Shown here one piece after another: positions 9,043 to 18,056 of a stretch of DNA of 64,000 nucleotides; positions within the stretch are counted from its first letter, which is position 1; each line of letters opens with the position of its first letter. The DNA is from Pantoea latae (GTDB taxonomy: Bacteria; Pseudomonadota; Gammaproteobacteria; Enterobacterales; Enterobacteriaceae): the NCBI RefSeq assembly GCF_002077695.1, contig NZ_MWUE01000006.1:22522-86521 (forward strand), read 5' to 3'. A model generated the notes under the pieces. The model was not told the DNA's origin, made no database searches, and was given only the letters and a program-made list of their open reading frames with translations. The position numbers and the translations under genes are program-made.

Positions 9043-9072
9043 AGTCTAAAGGCATCGCTTTTTTCTGGTCAA
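9043..9072 (-). promoter_or_regulatory. promoter-like sequence for the 31-residue frame
   Basis: Minus strand TTGACC (9067-9072), an 18-bp spacer, then TAGACT (9043-9048). The predicted start is near 9036, leaving a leader of about 43 nt before the ATG at 8993. The rest of 8994-9136 is AT-rich and must also contain the plus-strand promoter of the nucleoside hydrolase, which I could not place with confidence. Confidence 0.45.
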
Positions 9073-9136
9073 TTTTTATTCAGGCATTCAGGCGATAGCG
9101 ACGTCCCCTCTTAGGGTCATGCGTTAAGGAGATTTT

Positions 9137-10072
9137 ATGCGCACCTTGATTTTCGACACCGATATCGGCGTAGATGACGCATTTGCGCTGGCTTATGCGG
9201 CGCGGACGCAGCGGCTGCTGGGCATTACCACGGTGTTCGGCAACGTGGCGGTGGGCCAGGCGGTGAAGAACGCCCGCCTGTTTTGCGAAAAAATGCAGAT
9301 TAACGCGCCGATCTATCGCGGCTGCTCGCGTCCGCTGGCGCTGGCGCCCAGCGAACCGGCCCGGCTGCACGGCGAAGATGGTTTAGGCGACGCGTTTGAC
9401 AATAGTTACAGCGACGCGGCGCCGGACGCGGTCGCCTTTATTATCAACAGCGTGCGCGCGCAGCCGCATGAGATTACGCTGGTGGCGATTGGCCCGCTGA
9501 CCAATATCGCCAGCGCCATTAACCAGGCGCCGGACATTATCCCGCTGGTGAAAGAGCTGGTGATCATGGGCGGCGCGTTCGGCACCGACGGCCACAGCGG
9601 CAACGTGACGCCCTTCGCCGAGTTTAATATCTGGAAAGATCCGCACGCTGCCGATCAGGTGCTGAGTTCGGCGCTCAACGTGGTGGTGATGCCGCTCGAC
9701 GTGACCCATAAGGTGCTGATCAGCGGTGAGGAAGTACGGCAGCTTAACCAGCCGGTGCTGAGCGCCATCGTGCGGCCCTACCTCGCCTACAGTCTGCAAA
9801 AAGAGGGCTTCGACGGCATGGCGCTGCACGACACGCTGGCGATCGCCTGGCTCTGCCAGCCCGAGGCATTTCAGCTAAGCGAAGGGCCGCTGCGCGCGAT
9901 CACCGAGGGTATCGCGCGTGGGCAAACGGTGCGTAAGCTAAGCGCGCTGGCGTCGCGGGACGATCCGTTTCGCCATCTGCCCGCCCAGCGCGTGGCGCTG
10001 GACGTGGACGCCGCGCGGGTGCGCGACCACTTCTTCCGCACGCTTAGCGATCGAAGTGAATTACCCCTTTAA
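9137..10072 (+). CDS. ribonucleoside hydrolase (IUNH family, RihA/RihB-like)
   Basis: 311 residues of the inosine-uridine nucleoside hydrolase family. The calcium-binding aspartate cluster DTDIGVDDA is at the N-terminus; VIMGGAFG, the NIWKDPHAAD segment and HDTLAIAWL near the C-terminus are also family blocks. These enzymes split nucleosides into ribose and free base in the cytoplasm. The sequence suggests the pyrimidine-preferring RihA/RihB branch, but specificity is not certain. The ATG at 9137 has AAGGAG upstream. The 3' end overlaps lgoD by 29 bp on the opposite strand. Confidence 0.93.
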   Translation: MRTLIFDTDIGVDDAFALAYAARTQRLLGITTVFGNVAVGQAVKNARLFCEKMQINAPIYRGCSRPLALAPSEPARLHGEDGLGDAFDNSYSDAAPDAVAFIINSVRAQPHEITLVAIGPLTNIASAINQAPDIIPLVKELVIMGGAFGTDGHSGNVTPFAEFNIWKDPHAADQVLSSALNVVVMPLDVTHKVLISGEEVRQLNQPVLSAIVRPYLAYSLQKEGFDGMALHDTLAIAWLCQPEAFQLSEGPLRAITEGIARGQTVRKLSALASRDDPFRHLPAQRVALDVDAARVRDHFFRTLSDRSELPL

Positions 10073-11072
10073 TCAGTTCGCGGTTGTTGATCACCTGCGG
10101 CTCGAAGCTTTCCGCCAGCGTCGAGAAGGCGAAGTGCGCGTTGAGCATCATCTCGGCGCGCAGCTGGCCGCTGGCCATTAAATCGCGCACGCGGTCGAAA
10201 TCTTCGCGCGTCGCATTGCGGCTGCCCATCAGCGTGGTCTCTTTTTTATGAAACTCGCTGTCCGGGATCACCAGATCCCCTTTGTGCAGGCCGACATAGA
10301 CCACGGTGCCGCCGTGGCGCATCAGGTTGACCGCGTTATTCATCGCCGCCGGGCTGCCGGTCGCGTCGATCACCTTGAGCGCCAGCCTGCCGTTGAACTG
10401 CGCGCGCAGCGCGTCGTAAAAATCGTCCTGCGTTGGGTCGAGCGCCGCCACGCCCAGCTCTTTAGTGACGTGCGCGCGGCGGAATTCGCTGGTGTCCGCC
10501 ACCGCGACGCTGGCGCCCGCCGCTGCGGCAATCGCCGCCACGCCCAGGCCAATTGGCCCCGCGCCCACCACCAGCACATGCTCGTCCGCGCCGACATTCG
10601 CCCGGCGCACGGCGTGCGCGCTGATGGCGAACGGCTCAATCAGCGCCGCGGCCTCTGGCGCCACCTTATCGACCGGCAGCAGATTGCTGACCGGCACGGC
10701 AAGGTAGTCGCAAAAGCCGCCATCCTGATGCACGCCGATCACCGAGATCTTTTCGCAGCAGTTGGTTTTGCCGCTCTGGCAGGCGTCGCAGCGCAGACAG
10801 GAGAGATAGGGGATCAGCGCCACGCGCTGGCCGGGTTCAACGCCTGCTGCGCCTTCCCCCAGCGCCACCACTTCGCCGCACAGCTCATGGCCCAGCACGC
10901 GCGGATAGCTGAAGAAAGGCTGGTTGCCCGCCCAGGCGTGGATGTCGGTGCCGCAGATGCCGGCGGTAATGATTTTAATCAGCGCCTCGCCCGCCGCAGG
11001 CACGGGCTGCTCGCGCGTGGCCCAGACCATTTTTTTCGGTTCAGCGATGACCAGGCTTTTCATTGTTGTCAT
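10044..11072 (-). CDS. lgoD: L-galactonate 5-dehydrogenase LgoD
   Basis: 342-residue zinc-dependent medium-chain dehydrogenase. Catalytic zinc ligands are in GICGTD and GHELCG; the structural zinc cluster is CLRCDACQSGKTNCC; the NAD-binding motif is VVGAGPIGLG. The sequence follows E. coli LgoD (YjjN) closely from memory, including GNQPFFSYPRVLGHE and the C-terminal NNRELIKGVI. LgoD oxidises L-galactonate to D-tagaturonate, which enters hexuronate catabolism. It is divergent from lgoR and lgoT, matching the E. coli lgo set. AGGAG precedes the ATG at 11072. Confidence 0.92.
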   Translation of the reverse strand: MTTMKSLVIAEPKKMVWATREQPVPAAGEALIKIITAGICGTDIHAWAGNQPFFSYPRVLGHELCGEVVALGEGAAGVEPGQRVALIPYLSCLRCDACQSGKTNCCEKISVIGVHQDGGFCDYLAVPVSNLLPVDKVAPEAAALIEPFAISAHAVRRANVGADEHVLVVGAGPIGLGVAAIAAAAGASVAVADTSEFRRAHVTKELGVAALDPTQDDFYDALRAQFNGRLALKVIDATGSPAAMNNAVNLMRHGGTVVYVGLHKGDLVIPDSEFHKKETTLMGSRNATREDFDRVRDLMASGQLRAEMMLNAHFAFSTLAESFEPQVINNRELIKGVIHFDR

Positions 11073-11209
11073 GGTGGTTCTCCTGTTGTCTTGCCGCAGT
11101 TATGACGAAACCATCGCAAACCGGCTGTTTTGCCCGCGCGATCTGTGAGGCATGACGTTTTTTTTGGGATTTGAATGGTTTTTAATAAATAAAAACCCGG
11201 AGAGTCCCC

Positions 11210-12112
11210 GTGAGCCGCAACCTGAATCTGCGCCAGAACGTCATCAACCAGATGCTGGAAGGGATCGCCCAGCGTCATATCCGTTCGCCGCTGCCCGCGC
11301 AGGCGGCGCTGGCGGAGATGTTCAATATCAGCCGCACCACGGTGCGCCATACGCTGCACTATCTGGCGCAGCGCGGCGTGCTGGAAAAAGTGGCGGGCAC
11401 CTATGTGATTGTGCGGCAGCCGCAGGAAGAGGATGGCTTTAGCGAACTGACGTCGCCGATTGAGCAGCAGGCGAGCCAGTTCGAACAGGCGTTTTTCGAG
11501 ATGATTAACCAGCGCCAGCTCTCGCCTGGCGACGCCTTTAGCGAGCTACAGCTGGCGCAGCGGGTGAAGGTCAGCCCGGTGGTGGTGCGCGAATTTCTGC
11601 TGCGCTTTATGCGCTACGGCCTGCTGGAGCCGGTGAAACGCGGGCGCTGGCGCATGAAGAAGTTCACTCTCGACTACGCTGACAAGCTGTTCGAGCTGCG
11701 CGAGATGTTGGAGACGCATGCGCTGACGCGTTTTCTCAATCTGCCGCCGCAGGATGAACGCTGGATCCAGGCGCGTGACCTGCTGGATCGCCATCGCGCC
11801 CTGCGCGATACCATCGCCAGCGACTATCGCCAGTTCGCCGCGCTGGATAAAGAGCTGCATTCGCTGATCCTCTCCGCCGCCAACAACCCCTTTTTCAACC
11901 ACTCGCTGGAGATTATCTCGGTTATTTTTCACTCGCACTATCAGCGGGATGAGCGCGATCTCAAGCAGCGCAACATCGTGGCGCTGGAGGAGCATATGGC
12001 GCTGCTCTCCGCGCTAATCGGCCGTCAGGACGTCGACGCGCTGCTGGCGCTGCACAATCATCTGGCGACCTCCCGCTCGTCGATGGCGCGCTCGATCCGG
12101 CAGTACAATTAA
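11210..12112 (+). CDS. lgoR: GntR/FadR-type regulator LgoR
   Basis: 300 residues with GTG start and CGGAGAG upstream. Unusually for GntR proteins it has two winged-helix-like N-terminal segments (ALAEMFNISRTTVRHTL and ELQLAQRVKVSPVVVREFL) before a FadR-like all-helical effector domain (FELREMLETHALTRFL). E. coli LgoR (YjjM) has the same two-segment plan and near-identical blocks such as FEQAFFEMINQRQL. It lies between divergent lgoD and downstream lgoT. It is expected to regulate both, with an L-galactonate-related inducer. Confidence 0.92.
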   Translation: MSRNLNLRQNVINQMLEGIAQRHIRSPLPAQAALAEMFNISRTTVRHTLHYLAQRGVLEKVAGTYVIVRQPQEEDGFSELTSPIEQQASQFEQAFFEMINQRQLSPGDAFSELQLAQRVKVSPVVVREFLLRFMRYGLLEPVKRGRWRMKKFTLDYADKLFELREMLETHALTRFLNLPPQDERWIQARDLLDRHRALRDTIASDYRQFAALDKELHSLILSAANNPFFNHSLEIISVIFHSHYQRDERDLKQRNIVALEEHMALLSALIGRQDVDALLALHNHLATSRSSMARSIRQYN

Positions 12113-12277
12113 AAACCGATTAAAAACCACAAAGCATTAGCTCCCGCACGAATCAGAAACATCTTCGCAACATCCCGGCTGCATTGCTTCTAGTCTCGAC
12201 TGCAACTCATGGCGGGGCTGAACCGCCGTGTCCTTTGATATCCGATAACGATAACGACCCCGCTACGGGAGAATGCC

Positions 12278-13633
12278 ATGGAAAATACCTCAACCCGCGA
12301 CAGCAAAAACCCGGCCGCCGACGCGCAGCCTGGGCAGGAGTACGTGCCGGCGCGCAGCGATATCGTGCGCTCGCCGCGCATTCGCAAGATTCAGATCACC
12401 GCGATGCTGCTGCTGCTGTGCGCCGCCATTATCAACTATCTGGATCGCAGCTCGCTCTCGGTGGCCAATATGACCATTCGCGAAGAGCTGGGACTCAGCG
12501 CCACGGAGATCGGCATGCTGCTCTCCGCCTTTTCGCTGGCCTACGGCCTGGCGCAGCTGCCGTGCGGCGCGCTGCTGGACCGCAAAGGCCCGCGCATTAT
12601 GTTAGGCATCGGCATGTTTATCTGGTCGCTGTTTCAGGCGGCGGCTGGGCTGGTGCATAACTTCACCCAGTTTATTCTGGTGCGTATCGGCCTCGGCATC
12701 GGCGAAGCGCCGATGAACCCGTGCGGCGTAAAAGTGATCAACGACTGGTTCAACATTAAAGATCGCGGCATGCCGATGGGCTTTTTCAACGCCGCTTCGA
12801 TGATTGGCCTGTCGGTGGCGCCGCCGGTGCTCGCCGCCATGATGCTGGCCTTCGGCTGGCGCGGCATGTTCATTACCATCGGCGTGCTCGGCATGTTTCT
12901 GGCGATTGGCTGGTACATGATCTATCGCGACCGCGACAACAGCAGGCTCAGCGCGGAAGAGATCCACTATCTGCAGGCGGGCAGCGTGGCGTCGCGCAAA
13001 GAGCCGCTGAGCTTCGCCGAATGGCGCGGCCTGTTTAAGCAGCGCACCATGTGGGGCATGATGATCGGCTTCAGCGGCATCAACTACACCGCCTGGCTCT
13101 ATATCGCCTGGCTGCCGGGCTATCTGCAGTCGACCTATCATCTGGATCTGAAGAGCACCGGCCTGCTGGCGGCGATCCCGTTCCTGTTCGGCGCGGCGGG
13201 CATGCTGCTCAACGGCTATGCGGTGGATGCGCTGGTGCGTCGCGGCTTCGACGCGGTGAAAACCCGTAAGGTGTGCATTATCTCCGGCATGCTGCTGTCG
13301 GCGGCCTTTACCGCCTTCGTGACGCGCGCCACCGATACCACCAGCGCGGTGACGCTGATCGGCATGGCGCTGTTCTGCATCCACTTCGCCGGCACCTCCT
13401 GCTGGGGCCTGATCCACGCTAACGTCACGGCGCGCATGACCGCGTCGGTCGGCAGCATTCAGAACTTCGCCAGCTTTGTGTTCGCCTCGTTCGCGCCGGT
13501 TATTACCGGCTGGGTGCTGGATACCACCAAATCGTTCAGCCTGGCGCTGATGATCTGCGCCGGCATTGCCGTGGTGGGCGCCCTCGCCTATCTGGTGCTG
13601 GTGCGCAAGCCGATTACCGACGGCGCAGCCTAA
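12278..13633 (+). CDS. lgoT: L-galactonate transporter LgoT (MFS, anion:cation symporter)
   Basis: 451 residues, about 12 membrane helices, with MFS motif DRKGPR after helix 2. Blocks nearly identical to E. coli LgoT include NYLDRSSLSVAN, GEAPMNPCGVKVINDWFNIK and GFSGINYTAWLY. It imports L-galactonate by proton symport across the inner membrane. A 165-bp gap separates it from lgoR and could hold its own promoter, though I could not identify one. Start at 12278 has GGGAGA upstream. Hexuronate genes acting after LgoD (uxaB, uxaA) are not in the window. Confidence 0.93.
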   Translation: MENTSTRDSKNPAADAQPGQEYVPARSDIVRSPRIRKIQITAMLLLLCAAIINYLDRSSLSVANMTIREELGLSATEIGMLLSAFSLAYGLAQLPCGALLDRKGPRIMLGIGMFIWSLFQAAAGLVHNFTQFILVRIGLGIGEAPMNPCGVKVINDWFNIKDRGMPMGFFNAASMIGLSVAPPVLAAMMLAFGWRGMFITIGVLGMFLAIGWYMIYRDRDNSRLSAEEIHYLQAGSVASRKEPLSFAEWRGLFKQRTMWGMMIGFSGINYTAWLYIAWLPGYLQSTYHLDLKSTGLLAAIPFLFGAAGMLLNGYAVDALVRRGFDAVKTRKVCIISGMLLSAAFTAFVTRATDTTSAVTLIGMALFCIHFAGTSCWGLIHANVTARMTASVGSIQNFASFVFASFAPVITGWVLDTTKSFSLALMICAGIAVVGALAYLVLVRKPITDGAA

Positions 13634-13640
13634 GCGGACG

Positions 13641-13658
13641 GCCGGGCTGATGCCCGGC
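13641..13658. terminator. hairpin between convergent lgoT and 13658-15049 gene
   Basis: GCCGGGC TGAT GCCCGGC forms a perfect 7-bp stem directly after lgoT and touching the stop of the opposing gene. There is no T-tract on either side, so it may block read-through only weakly or act as an RNA-end stabiliser. Confidence 0.45.
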
Positions 13659-15049
13659 TAGTTCAGTTTGTGCAGCGTCACGCCGTGGCGCGCGCCGTAG
13701 CGTTCAATCCCGGCAATCACCTTCTCCACGCTCAGCGGCGGCGGCGGCGCGAAGAGCGGCGCCCGCGCCCGCAGCGCCGAGTCAAAATGCGCTAAGGCGC
13801 TGATATCCTGCGGATAGCGCTCGCTGTCCACGCCAACCAGCGCGCCTTCCTGCATGGCGCGATCGAGCAGCGCCTGCCAGCGTTCAAGCGGCGCCAGACC
13901 AATACTCTCCACGCCTGAAGAGAACAGCAGCATATCGATGTCGCGATAGCGCGGCTGGCGGTCGAGGAAGCGCGCCAGCGACGCGGCGGAGGGCTCGGCG
14001 CCCGACATCAGCCAGAACGGGATGGCGTGCTGGCGCATGGTGCACCAGGGATCCATCAGCAGGTAGCTCGCCACCGTCAGGCGCGTGGCGTGAATGCCCG
14101 CCGCCAGATACCAGTCGCGATAGATTTCCGCCACCACAAAGCTCAGCGCCTCGGGATCCTGATAGCGTATCTCCAGCAGCTGCCAGCCCTGATCCGCCGC
14201 CAGCTTTTTCAGCGGCGATTTAAGGTATTCATCCAGCCCCCACTCCGCTTCCGGCACGCTGTCGGTGGGCGCGGGCGCATCCCACTGCTCGCGGTCGCTG
14301 CCGTAGCGCGCCAGCAGCTCCGCCACGCGTCCGCCGCCCTGCAGATACTCTTTTTCGGTCGCGCCGCCGAGCGCGCCGAACTGAAAGAAAGAGCGATCGC
14401 TGGTGCGCGTCACCGGCCACTGCTGCGTGCAGTGGCTGACAAACAGCGTGCTGTTGCCCGGCAGGCTGCGCATCAGGAATTCATTGAAGGCGAGCGGCAA
14501 CGCGCGCAGCTTCAGATGGAAGTAGCGCAGCTTGTCGAGCAGCAGGCGGTCCTGGTTGGGATCCTGAATATGGTGCACCGCCAGACGCGGCCAGGCCGCC
14601 AGCAGCGCCGCCGCAATCGATTTGCCCTGCTCAAAGCCGCGCTGTGCGTCATCGGGATCGCTGTGCGGCGCGCGCACTGGACAGAGAAAGGTCTGCGGCA
14701 GCCAGGGCGCGCCCACTGCCGCCGCCAGATGGGTCAGCGCGCCGTTTGACGAGCCGATAAAGGCGGCCGGATAGTCGCGCGCCGGATATTCGCTCACCAT
14801 CCATTCGGCGATGCCTTCGATATCGAGATCGCCCGCCTGCGATTCGCTGATGCCTTCGGCCATGCCGCCGACGGCGTAGCCCCACTCTTTCAGCCGGCCC
14901 GGCAGACGGTCGAGCGACGGCAGCAGGCGATCGCGCAGCGGCGTCGCGTCTGGGCTGTCGACCGGTTTGTCATGCAGCGTATGGGCCAGCGCCATCAGCA
15001 TCGTGGTGGCTGAGTCGAAGCGGGCGATGCCTTTAGGCCGTTTACTCAT
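13658..15049 (-). CDS. uncharacterised 463-residue protein with hydrolase-like elbow
   Basis: I do not recognise this protein as a named family. It is soluble, acidic to neutral, and has an FIGSSNGALTHL segment near residue 100 that looks like the nucleophile elbow (G-x-S-x-G) of alpha/beta-hydrolases, followed by FLCPVRAPH. Clear Asp and His triad partners could not be assigned. The ATG has GGAGGAGC upstream and overlaps the stop of the upstream hydrolase gene by 8 bp, so the two are translationally coupled and probably act on one substrate. The second half (WYLAAGIHATRLTVASYLLMDPWCTMRQHA) has no obvious motif. Confidence 0.75.
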   Translation of the reverse strand: MSKRPKGIARFDSATTMLMALAHTLHDKPVDSPDATPLRDRLLPSLDRLPGRLKEWGYAVGGMAEGISESQAGDLDIEGIAEWMVSEYPARDYPAAFIGSSNGALTHLAAAVGAPWLPQTFLCPVRAPHSDPDDAQRGFEQGKSIAAALLAAWPRLAVHHIQDPNQDRLLLDKLRYFHLKLRALPLAFNEFLMRSLPGNSTLFVSHCTQQWPVTRTSDRSFFQFGALGGATEKEYLQGGGRVAELLARYGSDREQWDAPAPTDSVPEAEWGLDEYLKSPLKKLAADQGWQLLEIRYQDPEALSFVVAEIYRDWYLAAGIHATRLTVASYLLMDPWCTMRQHAIPFWLMSGAEPSAASLARFLDRQPRYRDIDMLLFSSGVESIGLAPLERWQALLDRAMQEGALVGVDSERYPQDISALAHFDSALRARAPLFAPPPPLSVEKVIAGIERYGARHGVTLHKLN

Positions 15050-15962
15050 GCTGCTCCTCCTGCTGAATACGCGTCAGAAACGGACGGATAGCGTGGCGGA
15101 AACTCCACGGATAGACATAGTGCAGCGTATGGGTGCCGCCGCGCAGCGTCAGCACTTCACCGCGCGGCAGCAGCGCGCCCAGCTCCTCGACCCAGCGCGC
15201 GGGGGACACCGTGTCGCGCGAGCCGCGCAGCAGCAGCGTCGGCACGTTAATGTAGGGCAGCCGGTGTTCGATGCGATCGTGCAGTAGCAGACGATGGTTT
15301 TTCAGCGCGCGCCACAGGCCCGCTTTGGCGAGGTCGACGTGCATCAGCGACGTGGAGGAGCGATGGCGTTCGAGACGGCTGTTGCGCCAGCCGCGCCACG
15401 CCTGACGCAGCAGGCTGCGCGCGTGGCGATCGACCGTCGGGCCCTGGAAAACCAGCCCGGCCACCGCTTCAGGATGCCTGACGGCCAGCGCGGCGAGCAC
15501 CTGACAGCCCGAGGCGCTGCCGATCCAGATCGCGCGCGTCAGCTGGTTGTGCTGCAGCCACTGCCAGAGCGCGTCGGCCTGCTCCTCCACCGACAGTACC
15601 GGCGCCGAGGGCGGCAGGACGCTGGCACCGAATCCAGGCAGATCCGGCACCAGCACGCGATAGTTGTTGCTCAGCGCCAGCGCCAGCTCCTCCATCGCCC
15701 GGCCCGACATCACCAGTTCGTGCACCAGCACCAGCGGCAGGCCGGGCGCGTCGTGGGGCGTGACGCGCGTAAACATGCGCCACTCGCCGATCTGTTGAAA
15801 GTATCCGGCCAGTCCCGCGTGGTGGCTGCGCGGCGACACCGGCGGCGTCTGTTTTAAACGCTGCCATTGCTGAACGCCCCACCAGGCCGCCGCTGCGCCC
15901 AGCCCCAGCCCGGCCAGCAGCGCGCCGCTTTTCCAGCGCGTCGGTTGTTCCTTACGCCTCAT
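15042..15962 (-). CDS. membrane-anchored alpha/beta-hydrolase
   Basis: 306 residues. After a basic N-terminus (MRRKEQ) comes one hydrophobic segment of about 18 residues rich in Gly/Ala, probably an uncleaved inner-membrane anchor. The hydrolase fold follows with LVLVHELVMSG, LPGFG, elbow IGSASG (Ser in SAS) and a late HTLHYVYP His. The catalytic domain would face the periplasm or cytoplasm depending on topology; positive charges before the helix favour N-in, so periplasmic. AGGAGCGGG precedes the ATG. It is first in a two-gene operon with the 463-residue protein. Substrate unknown. Confidence 0.82.
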   Translation of the reverse strand: MRRKEQPTRWKSGALLAGLGLGAAAAWWGVQQWQRLKQTPPVSPRSHHAGLAGYFQQIGEWRMFTRVTPHDAPGLPLVLVHELVMSGRAMEELALALSNNYRVLVPDLPGFGASVLPPSAPVLSVEEQADALWQWLQHNQLTRAIWIGSASGCQVLAALAVRHPEAVAGLVFQGPTVDRHARSLLRQAWRGWRNSRLERHRSSTSLMHVDLAKAGLWRALKNHRLLLHDRIEHRLPYINVPTLLLRGSRDTVSPARWVEELGALLPRGEVLTLRGGTHTLHYVYPWSFRHAIRPFLTRIQQEEQHE

Positions 15963-16044
15963 TACCCGCTCCTGAATATGGATGTGTCACTTCAGTGTAG
16001 GCGGCGAAATCGTGACCAGCAGGCGAGGCGGGGGAAAGTTATTT

Positions 16045-16953
16045 TCAGGGACGCGCCAGCCGCGCCTCGCACTGCTGCGCGATTTCCCACAGGCGATGGC
16101 GGATAACCTGCTTCAGATGCAGAGTGGACTGGGACTGCGGCCGGTCGCGACGGCTGATCAGCATCACCTCGAACGGCAGCGGCTGCGCGACCGGCAGCAG
16201 CGTCAGCTGATCGGCGTAGCGACAGGCGGTAAAAAGGTCGACCACGCCGACGCCGCCGCCCGCCAGCACCATATCAGCGATAACCGAATAGGTCTTAATC
16301 GAAAGCGACACCGCCGGATAGAGGCGTTTGTCGTCAAGCGCGCGGTGCAGCACGCGGCCCAGCGGATCCTGCGCCTGCATCAGCAGCAGGTTATTGGCGC
16401 AGAGCCACTCCAGCGACACCGGCTCTTCGCGCCTGAGGTGAAGCGGCAGCAGCGCCACCATCGTCGAGTGGAAAAGCGGCTCCGCCAGCAGATCCGCATC
16501 CACCTGCTGACCGAAGACCAGCGCGAAATCGAGCTGATCGTCGAGAATGTTGCGGCACAGGGTGGAAAAATGTTCGGTCACCAGCTCGACGTTAACCGCC
16601 GCTGCCTGCTGGCGATAGCGCACCAGCGCGGGCGCCATCACCATCTGGCCGAACGCGTGCGCCGCGCCGACGCGCACCGTCTGCCCTTCACCGCGCCGCA
16701 GCTGATCCGCCAGCTGATTAATCGCCTGAAGGCGGTGATAGAGCGCGTCGATCTCCGGCAGCAACCGCCGCCCTTCAGTGGTGATCACCAGCCCCTGCGC
16801 GCGCCGCTCGAACAGCGCAAACCCCAGCTGCTGTTCGGCATGGTTGAGCACGCGGCTGACGTTGGGCTGCGAGACGTTCAGCAGCCGCGCCGCGGCGCTG
16901 ATGGAGCCCGTCTGAGCCACCGCCTGGAACACTTCGATATGACGCAGACGCAT
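16045..16953 (-). CDS. LysR-family regulator, downstream of M19 dipeptidase
   Basis: 302 residues with the HTH in the first 60 (TGSISAAARLLNVSQPNVSRVLNHAEQQLG) and a LysR ligand domain. The start at 16953 lies 2 bp after the dipeptidase stop, so the two are one operon; an upstream in-frame start is rejected because it would run into the dipeptidase. Placement beside a dipeptidase that is divergent from a peptide ABC transporter suggests it controls this scavenging cluster, with a peptide or amino acid as ligand. The HTH is closest in style to NocR/ArgP-like regulators, but this is only an impression. Confidence 0.88.
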   Translation of the reverse strand: MRLRHIEVFQAVAQTGSISAAARLLNVSQPNVSRVLNHAEQQLGFALFERRAQGLVITTEGRRLLPEIDALYHRLQAINQLADQLRRGEGQTVRVGAAHAFGQMVMAPALVRYRQQAAAVNVELVTEHFSTLCRNILDDQLDFALVFGQQVDADLLAEPLFHSTMVALLPLHLRREEPVSLEWLCANNLLLMQAQDPLGRVLHRALDDKRLYPAVSLSIKTYSVIADMVLAGGGVGVVDLFTACRYADQLTLLPVAQPLPFEVMLISRRDRPQSQSTLHLKQVIRHRLWEIAQQCEARLARP

Positions 16954-16955
16954 GG

Positions 16956-18056
16956 TTATTCGCCCCAGGTCGCTTCCAGCACCCGCAGCCAGTTGCCGTA
17001 GCAAATTTTATGCAGCAGCTCAGGACCATAGCCGCGCGCCGCCAGTGCGGCCACCAGCCGCGGGAAGCCGGCGGCGTCGCGGAAGTCGTCCGGCATGGTG
17101 GCGCCGTCGAGATCGGAGCCGAAGCCGACGCCATCCTCGCCGACTTTGTCGAGAAGATACTCGATATGGCGAACAATCTCCTGCAGGCTGGTTTCTGCGT
17201 CGCGCCGGCCATCTTCGCGCAGAAAAGGCACGGCAAAATTGACGCCGACAAAGCCGCGCGTCTCGGCAATCGCCGCCAGCTGGCGATCGGTCAGGTTGCG
17301 CGACTGCGCGCTCAGGGCGTGGGCGTTTGAATGGCTCGCCACCAGCGGCGCGTCGCTGATGGCGGCGGTATGCCAGAAGCCTTTCTCATCCATATGGGAG
17401 AGATCCACCAGAATGCGCCGACGATTGCAGTCGCGCACCAGCTGCTTGCCTGCCTCGGTCAGGCCGTCGCCGAGATCGGGCGACGACGGATAGCGAAACG
17501 GCACGCCAGCGCCAAACAGATTAGGCCGGCTCCAGAGCGGCCCCAGGCTGCGCAGCCCGCTGGCGTAAAAAATGTCGAGCAGCTCGCCGTTGACGTCCAG
17601 CGCCTCGGCGCCCTCGATGTGCATCACCACCGCCAGCGTCCCGCTGGCCATACAGGCGCGAATGTCGCCTGCGCTGCGGCAAATTTTCACTTTTCCCTGC
17701 GACGCCTGTTCGATGCGCAGCAGGATCGCCAGCATCGAAAAGGTGGCGTCGCGCGCGGCGATCGCCGCTTCCTGCGGAAAATCAGCGGGAGTTGGCGCAC
17801 TTCTTGCAACCTGTTCGCTGTCCGCCGCGGCAGCCACCGCGGGATGGGAAGGCACCCATACGGCGAAAATGCCGCCCGCCACGTTGCCCTGGCGCAGGCG
17901 CGGAAAATCGAGATGACCCGACGCGGTGCCCTGCATAAAGGCGTTAACCGCATCAGCGTAGTGATGCTGCCAGAGTCGACACAGCACGTCGTTATGACCA
18001 TCGAATACCGGGACGGCGAGCGGTGCCACTTGATGATTTTCCGACATTTTTTCCAT
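16956..18056 (-). CDS. membrane dipeptidase family (peptidase M19)
   Basis: About 366 residues. Binuclear-zinc ligands of the M19 family are visible in order: FDGHNDVL (His, Asp), MHIEGAEAL (Glu), VASHSNAHAL (His) and GFGSDLDG (Asp). M19 enzymes hydrolyse dipeptides, and many accept a D-residue at the C-terminal position, which fits this locus. No signal peptide is seen with the start at 18056, so it should be cytoplasmic; ATG at 18047 is an equally plausible start, and the longer frame from 18179 is unlikely. It is divergent from a peptide-transport operon and co-transcribed with a LysR gene. Confidence 0.9.
   Translation of the reverse strand: MEKMSENHQVAPLAVPVFDGHNDVLCRLWQHHYADAVNAFMQGTASGHLDFPRLRQGNVAGGIFAVWVPSHPAVAAAADSEQVARSAPTPADFPQEAAIAARDATFSMLAILLRIEQASQGKVKICRSAGDIRACMASGTLAVVMHIEGAEALDVNGELLDIFYASGLRSLGPLWSRPNLFGAGVPFRYPSSPDLGDGLTEAGKQLVRDCNRRRILVDLSHMDEKGFWHTAAISDAPLVASHSNAHALSAQSRNLTDRQLAAIAETRGFVGVNFAVPFLREDGRRDAETSLQEIVRHIEYLLDKVGEDGVGFGSDLDGATMPDDFRDAAGFPRLVAALAARGYGPELLHKICYGNWLRVLEATWGE

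Noticed and set aside
11152..11442. 96-codon frame in the lgoD-lgoR gap
   Set aside because: It overlaps lgoR in another frame; only its first 20 codons are intergenic.
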